The notes under the pieces are model-generated. The model did not search any database and was not told where the DNA came from. It saw nothing but the letters and a program-made list of their open reading frames with translations. Shown here piece after piece: positions 35,401-48,600 of a stretch of DNA of 64,000 nt. A program made the position numbers and the translations under genes. The first letter of the stretch is position 1; every line of letters starts with the position of its first letter. Location of the stretch: positions 62,467,248-62,531,247 of the forward strand of contig NC_088711.1 in NCBI RefSeq assembly GCF_963576615.1, given 5' to 3'. The stretch is from Watersipora subatra (taxonomy: Eukaryota > Bryozoa > Gymnolaemata > Cheilostomatida > Watersiporidae).

Positions 35401-36676
35401 TTACCGGCATGTTAAAATTATGTTAGTCAATCTTGGCAACATACCAATAATATGTTAGCAATGAGCTAACAATACATTAACCATGTGTTAAAATGGTGTT
35501 ATCCATGTGTTAACAATGTGCTCACAATATCTTAATAATATGTTAACAGTATGTTAACAATATGCTAGCCATATGCTAGCAATATGTTACTGATATGTTA
35601 ACAATATGTTAACAATGTGGTACAAGTTTAGTAGTTAGGTAAGCTGCGTTGTGCACTCTATACCAGTGTAATTTGGGTAGAGTCGGCCATGTTGATGACA
35701 CGCTTAGGTCAGTGATTCCTGACCTATAAAGTGTAGATAGCCACACGCATCTTTTGCAGGAACAACAAGTAGAAGGCAGATTATAGCGTGGAAGTATAAT
35801 CCGTCTGGTTGCATCACAGCTCTCCGTAACCGGTTTCCTATAGAGTCTATATCATACAGTAAGTTATCAACTGCTAGCGAATATGGCATAAAAGTGACTT
35901 AATACTTATTTGAAGTTTCTTAAAAGAGTCTCAATAGTAGCTCAAAAGGAGATAGTAATTAGCCTTGCTTCGTGTATGGCTTCTGGTGTGGGTGGTTTAC
36001 ATGGTCATCAGAATTTGTTTAACAATAAGTATGGTGCAACATGGCTAGGTGGCGGAGGGTAATAACAATAAAGATACATCTAGTTGCAGTTGTGAAGAAA
36101 AGGCTACACCTCTGATAGTAAACTAATTAGGCAGATTTGAACTTATAGTGAGTCAAATTCATACATTTTAAGGTGTTTTATTACTGTTGTTTTAAATGGA
36201 ACCCTCTACTCAAAACTTTAGCTGTTTTGACTAAAGCTAGTGTTCATAAATAAACCCTATGTTGAAGTATATTAACCACTTAGTTGTTATATCAGATTGC
36301 ATTAAAACTTTCCCATTTTTAATGTAATTAAAATACAAACTCACATGACCTTAGTCGTCCTCAAAAAGCTTTATTTACTTTTGCTAGTAAATCTTGTCTT
36401 TTGCCTATGTCTTCTTTAAATATGATCACTTTGAGTTTGTACTCAATCAACGTAGTATAAACTAGCCAATTTGCAAACTACATAAAACTAGTTCAAGCTT
36501 GTTTAAACCAGTCTAAACTAGTTTTATGTCCCACAGCCCAGAAACGACCTATTCTTATATTCACTGGTGACCATGATGGAGCCATTGTCAAATGGGAACA
36601 AATGCAATCGAACAACTTCATGTACAGCAATGAAGGGTTCCATGTCACTGAGCTCATGTTGAAAAAGATGACCAAG
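26405..36676 (+). CDS. WD40 gene: N-terminal propeller exons (11)
   Basis: Eleven exons, 26405-26507 through 36537-36676. Blade signatures in order: IGFNPSRREVLVGCEDGVIK, FSSANDGLVIAW, VNPRRQQLVCGMNARICAYD, VYSAGYDSKMIIYD, WIITGAFDKTVKIWSVDG, LWVASGHSNAQLYDPKSG, then LLQLKWQPELNQV and FTGDHDGAIVKWEQM. That is about eight repeat-like segments, enough for a full seven- or eight-bladed ring. The exons are small (66-184 bp) and fall roughly one per blade. Confidence 0.75.
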
Positions 36677-39600
36677 GTGAGATAGCTCTTCCTTCGGTTT
36701 TACTTCGATTCCAGTCTATCCTTTTAGTTTTTACAAGTTAAGTGCAGAAATGCTCAGACTCGACCCAATTAGGAAGCAAGCATATCAATAATGGCTCAGC
36801 TGTGTCGCTGGTTTTCGAGTGGACTAAAATAGTTTATGTTAGAAAAACTATAAATGGAGTTGTCATTCAAAATATATTAAAATAAGCTGATAACTTTCGT
36901 TCAAATAACAAAATAAAATAACTCTCATCCTCTTCATTCTGTCGAACACGGTCAATGAATACAGCCCGTGTAAGATGTCACATCACTTCTTTTTAAATAC
37001 ATTAAAGAACTATCTAGAATATAACACAGGTCATGCATGCTAGCATTACCTAGCGCAACAAGATTGCGTGCCATAAAATGTATCACAAAAAAGCTTGCTA
37101 ATAAATATACCAAACTTGTGGTTGAAGGGTCACACTCATTCATTGGCTAAAATATTTCACAAATATAAGTTTTCCTGAAATTGTTAAGTATGAAAATATT
37201 TATCGTCAAGGTTGGATAACTCTTTAGTGCTGTGTATAAAACTGCTGCTCATTCTAATAACTTGATAAATGCTTGTCTTTTTTTTGAATGCTTTTAATAG
37301 ATGTAGCATTAGCAGAACTTAACTGCAGTTTGATCTAGTAATCCAAAGCAGTAGGATGCCGCACTTCTCTCAGATATATAAACATCATTCTAGATGCGCC
37401 GGCTGTCAGATAAAGAAAAAATGGATTTAAAGAACACTCTGAATAGAATGAGAGACAAAGACAAAAAGGAGAAGACACTAAAAGATAGGGCAGGACAGAA
37501 ATCTCCTTATCAAAGGCCTGTTAAGTCTGCTACTAAGGCTAATGAGGTTCGGTTAATTATCTTAATAGCGTTCAAATTTTCCATAAGACTTGAAACACGT
37601 ATTCATTTGTTATGGTCTCACACTTGGGTTAGACCAAAGTTGTGTGGATGTTTTACAATTTCAACGCTAAACTGAATATTATTGATTTGATTTTTTTCTG
37701 AACAGCTACATAATATTAATAGTAGATACATAAACCTGACAGTCCTGCTGGCTCAGAGACTTTAGAAGGAACAAGAAGAGCAATTCCAAAATTTATGGTC
37801 ACTCTGCATCGTCTGTCTTTGCTGAAAATTACCAACTCACCAGCCTACAGGTTCACTGAATTTGTTGCAAGTTTTAAATAGTTATATAGTTATGTTTGGA
37901 AGCAGAACATGAAGATATAGGGAACTAGTGAATCTGAAGAAGAGGTAAGCGTAGCTTCTGAATTATTTGGTGTCGCAGGCGGAAGAGAGCTTCAGTCATC
38001 AGAACAAGAGTATCCTCGCTACACTGTTTGTAGAAGAACTGGACATCATACTAGCTGCCAGCGAGGATAACAACATATGTAAGTTATGTCGGAACACCGC
38101 TGCCACGCTTAAGGTTGACTGGAAATACTTAAAGGTTTACTTGCGACAAAATTCACATTACAGTTATTTGGTATCAAACGATTCATCACGTTTTACTCTG
38201 CCGTGTTGTAAGTGCCAAATATGTGGCAATGTGATTACAAGCTTTTAAAAGCTCAAAAACGAACAGTTAATCGCAGCCATCTCGAAAACGCCGTTGATTA
38301 GAATCTTTTTCCAAACCGGCTCAAATGGGACATAGTTATACAAGATAAGATGGCTTCATTTGTCGAAATATTGTCACAAATATACTTCTCGCATTCAATA
38401 AAACCATGTCTATTGTCTTTATGCGTCTGTTTCATCATCATTGTAATGCTGTCATTTGAGCACTGATATCTCAAAACCTATCGTAAGAACTCATTCAATT
38501 TTTCAACCTTAGCTCAAAGAAGTGCATACCATCCTCTAATAAACATGACAAGCCTGTTGGTCACCTGGGATAGTCGATAAATGCTGCATAAATTATTTGC
38601 GCTGTTTGGCAGGAAGTGTGGGTCACATGATCAGATAACAACTAGACGATTAGACCAAGCCGAAAAAAAACTGTAAAGTAGTGAGCATTTATATTTGATA
38701 CAGGCTTTTTGGTAAAACCCGAAGAGTTTGTCATAAACTACTGCTACAAAAAAGTTTTATATCGAGCCATTTATTGGCCTTTAATTTCATGTGATAACAT
38801 CACGTGTCAAAACAATAACCAAATTGCTTGAGTACATTGTCGAAATAAATCGATTCGAAACTATGGCGTTTTCATGATGGCTGTGATTAACTGCTCGTTT
38901 TTAAGCCTTCAAGAGCTTGTAATCACATTTCTGTAATGTGAATTTTGTTACAAGTCAACTTTTAAATAAGGGTGCCTTTGGTTCTTTACATAGAGGTGAT
39001 AACTTCAGGTTTATTGAAATGCATAGCACTAAATAGATGCTTATCATTTACCTAATTTACAATAGATATCTTTGTTTTTTTTGGCATATGTGCCTCATGC
39101 CATCGACACAGTAAATACTCTCTCAATGATGCTTGAACGAATTCAATAAAAACATTTTTATAAAGCGTGTGTTCGGTCATCGTAGCTTATAAACGTGAAT
39201 CTATTTATAAAGGTCTCCCGCACAGTTTTTAGTAAAGCATTGACACTTGCCTGCTTCCCCAGGTGAAACTTCGCTGCCGTTATTCAGGCAAAACATTAAT
39301 ATGATTCGGCTGCAATTGTGAAGGACATCCGAAAGCATTCTTTCTTGGTTGGGTTGCTGTAGACGTCTGGGGGTTTGATGACTCAGCAGTGGCTGTCCTA
39401 CAGAACATGAAGCTCAGTTCAGAGCCAGAAGAAGCCATGGCCAATGATACTCCAGCATTGGCAAAATATGCGATCTTGTTAAAAGGAACCTTGAGCATGG
39501 GAGAGGGAACGACTACCATTGAACAGAAAAGTGACTCCAGCAAATTTCTCAAGGTAGTTTGTGTGCATCAACTTATAGCTTGGTTGGCCAATCCTTTTAC

Positions 39601-42600
39601 AAGGACTATCGATTAAATTCTTACCAGGTACAATACACAGACACTGGGTTATCTTTGATAAAACTGCTTTTAGGATGAATACCCATGATTCATAGCTACC
39701 CATGATGCAGTGCTAGCCATCACATATAGCATCTTGTGATGCAGTACCAACTATGATGCTTAGCTGCTCATCATGTATTCCTACCCATGATGCATTGCTA
39801 GCCATGTGTTGCTACCAATGATGCAATGCTAGCTAAGATACAGTCTCACATAGCATATTGTTTTCTGTTTGACTATGTTGCTAGAGACAGGCCGAGCTTA
39901 TGGATTACTAACCAGTGGTAAGGGAGTTGGAACAAAGTTCCCGCTACATATTCGATGCACCATGTAGCTATTCCCTTTATCGTAATGCTTTATGTGTCAC
40001 AGTGTCATTCACACCAAATTAACTCCAGATGAACTAGACCATCAATCTCTTTTAAACTGTAATAAGGTCTACCTGGCCACAAGATGCGGGTCTCCCTGTT
40101 TCCATTAGCTGACAACTCTTTGTGGTTCGGAAGCCTCAAACCCTCCTTGTCATAACTCACAACTACCAGCTCATCAGTTCATAAGAAGTTGTTTTGGTGT
40201 GGGTGGAGCTATAGATTGTACAATGTAGGGCATATCCTGTCATCATCACAGCTCATTGTTGTCAATTGCACTTGTATTGGCAGTCGGGAAGCATATTTGA
40301 GCAGTTCATACTACTGCTGTTTCATGCATGATTACTGGTGCTCTATACGTACAAAACACTGGTGCTCTTTATGTACAAAACACTGGTGCTCTTTATGTAC
40401 AAAACACTGGTGGTCAATATGTACAAAACACTGGTGCTCTATACGTACAAAACACTGGTGCTCTATGTGTACAAAACACTGGTGCTTTATGTGTACAAAA
40501 CACTAGTGCTCTATGTGTACAAAACACTAGTGCTCTATACGTACAAAACACTGGTGCTCTATATGTACAAAACACTGGTGCTCTATACGTACAAAACACT
40601 AGTGCTCTATATGTACAAAACACCGGTGCTCTATACGTACAAAACACTAGTGCTCTATGTGTACAAAACACTGGTGCTTTATGTGTACAAGAAAGTGCAA
40701 GAAAATAATGTGCAGATAGCTGAAATACACTGGTATGTAAATAGAAGTACACCGTAATATTTCAGAATAGCTACAAAAAGATGTAAATACTTCAAATGCT
40801 GTTACCTTTGGATACAACAAACTAAACTTACCTTGACAGCATTTCCTGTAGGCAACTGGTAAGCAAAAGCGCAGCGCAAAGTAACACAAGACTAGCTGGA
40901 GGAAAATATGAATGTTGATAAACATTGATTGTGAGCTGATCGGCTAATCAGCCCCGCTATACCTGTTATATACCTGCTATACCTGTTATATACCTGCTAT
41001 ACCTGTTATATACCTGTTATATACCTGTTATATATCTGTCATATACCTGCTATACCTGTTCACAATCTGAAATCAGTTTCTCAACTTCGGCATCAAAAAG
41101 TCTTCTCTTTTTCTAGCCATTTTATGAACTGGATGAGGAGTCATTTTATGAACAAAGATCCACATTCTGTCTTTTTCTACTTGAATCCCACATGAGGCAC
41201 GATATTCATGCTATAGATGAACCTAATCTGGTGAATCCAGTTGGAATACTGTTGAAAATATGGTGATACTAACAACTCAACATTAATAATAGACCTCGCC
41301 ATGAATATGATTAACCAATCAGAGAACTGAAAAATGTTTCTCGTTGTCTTCATTTTGTATAGCCATCACTTGCCATCCCTTGCCATCACTTGCCATCAAT
41401 TATCAGTATGACCATAGTGCGCTCCATAGATATAATAAAGGGTTTATTATATTGTACATTGTAGGGCATATCCTGTCATCACCACAGCTCAATGTTGTCG
41501 ATTGCACTTGTATTGGCCGTCGCGTAGCTTATATGAGCAGTTCTATAAAGGGTTTATTTTATCTGTGGTGTGCTCAGGCCTTCAGTATTATCCTACAGTG
41601 TTGCTTAAATTAGGAATAAGATTGTTGGTTCCTTAAATTTGTAAATACAAGATAGAGGAGCCCTTAATATTATGCAATATTCTCTGAGCAGTTGGTGAGG
41701 AGGGCTGTAAAAACGGTAAGGCTACTTTGGCATACTTATACTTACACATACTTACATCTACGTACTATACCGCTCTCTTGAACTCACCATGCTTTGACCT
41801 TCAATGCTGCTTGCACATCCGCTCAATAATTGTTAACTGACACATGTCAGTCAGTGAGTGTAGAGATGGATAAAGGCTCACAGCACTCATCAGCATGTGG
41901 TTGTTTGATAAAGCAAGCCTGAGTTTCTCAAGGTCCGAGTGGCTAATCCTCTTTAGATGGTTCTTTTTATATTTAGACATTCAAATCAATTTAAATCAAA
42001 TAATTTTTATCTCTTTTTCCATGTGAAATCAAAGCCAAATTTTATAAATGATTTTAGTCAGTAAACTATCTTTTCTAAATACATGCAGTTAGCTTATTTT
42101 GTCAGGCTGCCCTTTTGTGCAGACAGTTCAGCGATTAGAAGTGTTGAGACCAGTATATACTTTAATTTTTATATATAATTTTATTTCCGGGCGATTTACA
42201 CTGTATCTTGCTTTAATGAAGTATGATAACATAAATTGATTTACTAGACCAAAGACAGAATTTTAACTTTCTGATTGCCAGCAAATGTTTATGTAGTGAA
42301 CATGCTGCATCTGAGATTTGAAACAAAATTATTTTTGAATACCCATTGAAGTGGCTTGCTACTGCTAGAGCTTATCCTGATTCAGTATTTTCTCTGTGAA
42401 GGTTGGTGCAGAAGTTTGTTAATAACACGCATGTCAGTTTGCAAGCTCTCAGGTGTGTCTCTAATCAAAACAGTTTTTAGAAGTTTTACTTTTTTTAGAT
42501 GCCTTCTTTGAATTTTAGTAACAATTTGAAAAAAAATTCATACTGTAACTCTGAACATCAACAAGATATCGTCATGTATTAAACTGTTTGATGAATGACA

Positions 42601-45600
42601 CAACACAGATTTTTCTGGTCGGCTGATTGCTGTCATTCCATTGAACAACTTAGTTATTTTGAAACGTTTTTCATCACTATGTAGAAGAAAACAGATCAGT
42701 GTTATGTATAAAAATATTAACTCTCAGATCCCTTTAGCAAGTCGAGATAAGTTTGAAAGAATTAAATCATTGTCTGAGAATATTCTAAGAGATCATAGGG
42801 TGCCTATAACTGCAACCCTCTATTTTCTATCTTCCTTAAACAAGCTGACTAAGGTTATCTCGCGTTTGTAGGAGGAAGAATCGGTCAGCAATAGAGTTGC
42901 GGGATTCATTTGCAAGTACATTTTAACTGAGCACAGAAGTTGTGTCACCTCTATGTGTGTTGTGCACAAAGCTTATGGCTTTGACAATACATTCCTAGTT
43001 AGTGGTGGATGGGATCACAGGCTATGCATCTGGAATTTGGATGATGGAAGGTAGGCTGAAGCTAGGTTTTAAATTTTTGATGACCCTTGTTCTATTCAGG
43101 AGTTGTGTTCCCCTCCTTTACATCTGTAGGTTGTGCTACCAACCAAATTCCCAATGTTCAATAAGTTCAATAGAATTTGATTTTTGTTGATGCTGGTAAT
43201 AAGAAAAGGACAATATAGAAATAGTCTGTTTATACCACTTAGCCAGTGAGTATTGTTTTGACATATTCCCTTCTGTCAGCTGTAAAGTTGAATATAGGTA
43301 CTGCTTGTTCGAGAGAACATTTCGTATATTTTTGTAAAGATAATTATTTGTACATCTACTAATGTACAACTGATTTTAGGGGTATGCCGAGGTAATATTG
43401 TTTATCTTCTCTTGTGTGTCACAATTTTCCTTTCCCATTTCTGCATGAAACTTATTAAACTGTAGTTTTAGTATTTTGTAAAATTGGCAAAATAATTAAG
43501 GTAGTCCTCTACAGTCTCCCCACTCTACCAGCTGTATAGTAGTAACTTGAGAGCTGGAAGAGTTCTATCATTATTAACACCAATGTATTTTATATTTTAG
43601 TATTAATTTATCATTATATTATATTATTATGTATATTAATGTATATAATATAAGTTATCTATAAATGTTATAAATATAATTATATATAATGATATAATAT
43701 ATACAAATATATAATAACTATAATGATATAAAATATTTATATATAAATAGAGCTAATATACAGTCAAACATGGATAACTCGCCCACGGATAGCTCGAACA
43801 CATGGTTAATTCGAACGGTTTCTTTGGTCCGTTCCCACGTAATGATAAATTGCTATATATAACTCGAACTCAACACTGTTAATTCGAACTGTTTTTTTGC
43901 CCAACGGCTACCGAAACGGTTGTTATCGCTTTAGAAAATCACTTTATTCAAAGCCATAGAGCTAAACCTCATCTTTTCGTAATTCATAATCGTCGTTATT
44001 ACCACCATCGGCAAAATATTTTTGTCAACGACTTTTCTAAAGGTTTGGTGAAATTTGATTTATACTGCTATACGATGAATAGCACGGGCTAGCCGGGTCA
44101 CGCGTGCAAGGATTTTCGCCACGCACATACAAAACAAAAATCGCATGTTGTTTTTGTTTTGTATGTGCGTGGCGAAAATCCTTGAGTGTGTGGCGTAACC
44201 CAGCTAGCCCGTGATGAAGTTTTCCGACGTTGATTCCATGTTGAATCAACGTTGGAATATTAAATGTTTAAAACGTCTTAAAAATTGTTGTAATTAAATG
44301 TATACGTTGTCTTAGCTACAAAACACTATTCATCGTTTGACCTAAACACAGAATACGTGTGTACATTCAATAAGTATCTATTAAAAAAGCGTGAGTGATA
44401 TAGAATGTACGTAAAACCTCGTAAAACTTCTAATTGAACTGCCTCGGAGTGTTGCTCTTAACGAATCCCAGGTAAAGTAAGGTAATCTTTGCATAAACTT
44501 CAAGAAAAAACGGCAAAATTGATCGTGGGTAAACCCCCAAAAGAAAAAAATGTCTTTTCTTTTGAGCATTTCAACAACGATCAAGTTCTGCCAATGTCAA
44601 TCTAAAAAAACGTCCTGGCAATAACATCACCTCAAACAACAAACCAATCTCAAGTGATAGAAAAATCTCTATACTTTTTGATAAAAACGTTTTAAACTTT
44701 ACATTAGAAGCATTTAATTCGAAACAAGCCATTTGTGCTTTTGATTTATATTATAGTTTGTATATGTACATGTATCTACTAATAAATAAGTAAATACATG
44801 GACTTGTGACAGTGCTCTGATAACTTGAACGCTCTGATAATTCGAACACTTTTGCTCGGTCCCGTGAAGTTCGAGTTATCCATGTTTGACTGTATATTAT
44901 TTGTAACATCATAATATTATAGTATTAAAGTAATATTTATTTATAATTATTTATGTATTGCTATTTATTTATTACATTTCTTTTTGTTGTGCTGTCTATA
45001 TTGTTGTTTTTATGCAGTCTTCAACAGCTGATCAGTTTGTCAATTTATCAGGTTTTCTTTTTGCAAATAAGTCTCTTTTTTTTAAAAATTGACGCCAGAA
45101 TTTGGGTTCATTTGTTTCATTTCCCATCTTGATACAATCCTAGCAAAACACAACCACAAATTGGGTAGCTTACATGAGCGATGGCAGATTCACTCAATCT
45201 GCTCGTCAGGAAAGATCTATCATATTTATTATTATTATAGCTTAACATTATCTTTCTCCAACCATTTCTCATGCCTCACAACGTTCCCTTGGAACTTTCC
45301 TTTTTCACTATTTAGAAGTACGATCTCTTACTTTTCTATCTAACCAGTAGTGGTTAACAAAAGATTCTAACAGAAGGTGGGGCGTATTACTTGCAAACTT
45401 TCTTGTACACTTTTGCATGCTCTACCAAATGAAGGCTATGCCAAGACCGCTAAGGAAAGATAACTTCCACAAACCTTTTGTAGATTGTTCAACTATTGTT
45501 CAAGATTGTTCAACTAAAAATGGAACTGATGAATGTGGTATTTAAAGTTCTGTTTTATATGATAAAACAGTTAGAGTAGCTCAGGCATATAACTTCTACA

Positions 45601-48600
45601 ACTGTTATTGTTCTTTCTCTCTTCTATAGATACAGATAGTCTCACTGTGTAATATATTCAAGTTAATATAGTAACTGTATATTCTTGCTACAGCTTGTAC
45701 AGCAGTTTTAGCCACTGTATATTCTTGTAAGAAGTGTATAGTATATTTTTACCAGGCATATTCTAAATTCCGAAAATTTGAAACCAAATTTTAAGCTTAA
45801 AATCCATCATCAACTTATAGGGCAGTCACATTTTTATGACACTAATTCTAGTGAAATTTGACTTGAAAAAATATAGCAAATCAAAACTACATGATAAAAC
45901 ATATAGGGATTTATTTATAAAATAGTAAAATATTATTAATCTTACTCAATATGAGATAGATCAAACACAAAGTCCCAATCTTCACCATTCAAATTATTAT
46001 CACTAGGATTCTCTCCTGGATGCGGCAAGGCTTTTCTATTAAAAAAAACATACAAATTATCAAAGGTGGCAGTTTCGTTCTATTGATGAGGCAGGCTAAC
46101 ACAATGGTGACGTATTGTTTTGGTGCCTTGTGATTTTTACTAGAACTGTCGTATTTCGTTCTTCTGGTAATTGTTGTACCTATTGCCGACGGAACAAAAA
46201 ACATGAGCATTTTTGCTGATGGCAGTTTTAATACCATTTTCTCAGGTACGCATCGCCTGCCTCTAATGCTGACTGTACCATTAGCAATCAAATGATTAAA
46301 GCCAGAGAAGGGGGTTGACTTGTAAGGCAGGTATATGTCAAAACCAGAATTTTTAAACCAAACTTCAGACCTCAACTTATACAATGGGTTGACTTGTATG
46401 CTGGAATTTACGGTATATATTGTGTGTTTCTGTTATACAGATATATACATAATTATATATAACATACATGGATAAAATGTATTTCAATTGTAGCTTAAAT
46501 AGTAAGTTTTAACACGGCATCTTTTAATTATAACTTGCACCAAAAGCATAAGGATTGCATGTTTCGATTACACATCACACCGTAAGTATAGAGACTGTAT
46601 GTTCCTGCCATAGCTTGCACCAAAAGCATAAGGATTGTATGTTTCGATTACACATCACACCGTAAGTATAGAGACTGTACGTTCCTGCCATAGCTTGCAC
46701 AGTATGTACAAAGACCGAACATCACTCATACCTGAAGCCAAGGCTGACGAAGAGACAAAGACCTCTGAATGGGCAGCTGATGGTGTGATTACTTGCATGC
46801 AATACAACCCTGAGCAGTGAGTCAAACTAGACAGATTTTACGATTTTAATTAAAAGCTTCCTTTTAACATATTTCGTGTAAATGTTCATGTTAAAGTCAT
46901 CATTCATAAATTATTACTGTTTGGTTGCTCAAGAACATACCTGCATCTTTCATTAATTTGAGCGCAACTATGTGTATCTTGTGGTATTATGTTGATATTA
47001 TTTCACACTTGTAAGAGGGTTAATACTGGAAACAACTAGGCCACAAGCCGGTTAGAACCAGCTGAGGTATCAGTCATATAAGTATACAATATTTGCTGAT
47101 AATTTTAGAAATGAGATTGCATATGGTTCAAGTGACCATATGGTCTATATTAGGACCTTTTCACCAGATGGTTCTCAGATGCCTCTTCTAAACACCTTGC
47201 AGCATGATGGGGAGATAACTGCGCTCCGATGGAACCATGTTAAGAGGCATTGGGTTTCAGGTATATATGGTAGCTATATCAAACCAAGTTAATAGGTAGT
47301 GGGTTTCATTGAGATACGGTAGCTATATGGAACCAAGTTAAGAGGCAATGGGTTTCCGGTTTATATGGTAGCTATATGGAACCATGTTAAGAGGCAGGGA
47401 GTTTCAGGTATATATGGTAGCTATATCAAACCAAGTTAAGAGGTAGTGGGTTTCATTTAGATACGGTAGCTATATGGAGCCAAGTTAAGGGGCAATGGGT
47501 TTCGGGTTTATATGGTAGCTATATGGCACCATGTTAAGAGGCAGGGGGTTTCAGGTATATATGGTAGCTATAACACACATATAGCTACAGAACCACCAAG
47601 GTTGTTGTATTCTCATATATGAACCTGTATTCAATCTAGACTGAGTGTACAATCAACAAATATTTAGCAAGTACTTTTTATGCATGCTGAGTAAAACATA
47701 TACCAGTAGCATACGTATAAGCTTCAGTTTTCAAGTGAAACATAGGATTACATAGAAAGCACATGTGTCCATTGTATGGGTAATATTATTAATAATCTAG
47801 TTTAATCTACTTTAATGTCCTAACAAATATGCAGGTATATATAAAAGTTGTAATATACAGGTATAAACACTAAAAAGCGGATATAACTGTTGTCAAATAA
47901 AATGTTATTGCTTCTCAGACATGTAGACACATGTGGATGTTATTTTGAAGGCTCTGATGATGGAACAATAAAGGTTTGGTCTGGTCAAGGAATGAATGAC
48001 CTCCTGCAGACTCTGTCAGAAAAGTCAGCGGTCACCTGTCTATGCATCGACTCAGCCAATGGCGCAATAATTGCTGGCCTTCAAAACATCATCAAGTATG
48101 TAGTTATTGAAATTCATCAGATGCATGCTGGGATACTATATTTATGCCATCATCACTACTTTACATCGCATTCCCTTGATAGACCTGTTCTAGATCTACA
48201 GCTTGGACTTGATCTATTTTCAGGGTTTATGACAGCCAGAAGTTTCGGTTAATGCAGACCAATGTTGGGCACACAGACTCGGTGCGGGACGTAGTGCACA
48301 TTCCCGAGCGTGGACAGTATGTCTCTTGCTCATGGGACAAAACTATCAGAATATGGAATGAATGGAAGCAAACTAAGAAACGAGTGAGTCGATTGGTCAA
48401 AGTGTTCTTCATTTCAGCTAATCAGCTCCTATCATTTTTAGTATAGTTGATAGCACTAATCTTTCAAATAGCTAATCAGGAGACAGATGGGTTCTTTGTA
48501 AATCTAATTATAATGAATCATTAGACAAGCCCTCAAACTCCAATAGTTATTCTGACCACTAGTATTGTTATAACTGAGCTTGTTACCGAACAGTTTCAGG

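Noticed and set aside
40328..40757. Long repeat-encoded proteins in several frames
   Set aside because: They arise because a 24-bp period keeps all frames open; there is no splice, start or conservation evidence.
42641..42871. Upstream extension of exon 42872 through the open frame
   Set aside because: The phases of 39553 and 42872 already join; the extra frame has no WD signature and would need no intron boundary.
46534..46700. Small nested gene (frame 46635-46820)
   Set aside because: The frame begins in the duplicated intron sequence and merges with a real WD40 exon; only the part from 46703 is supported.
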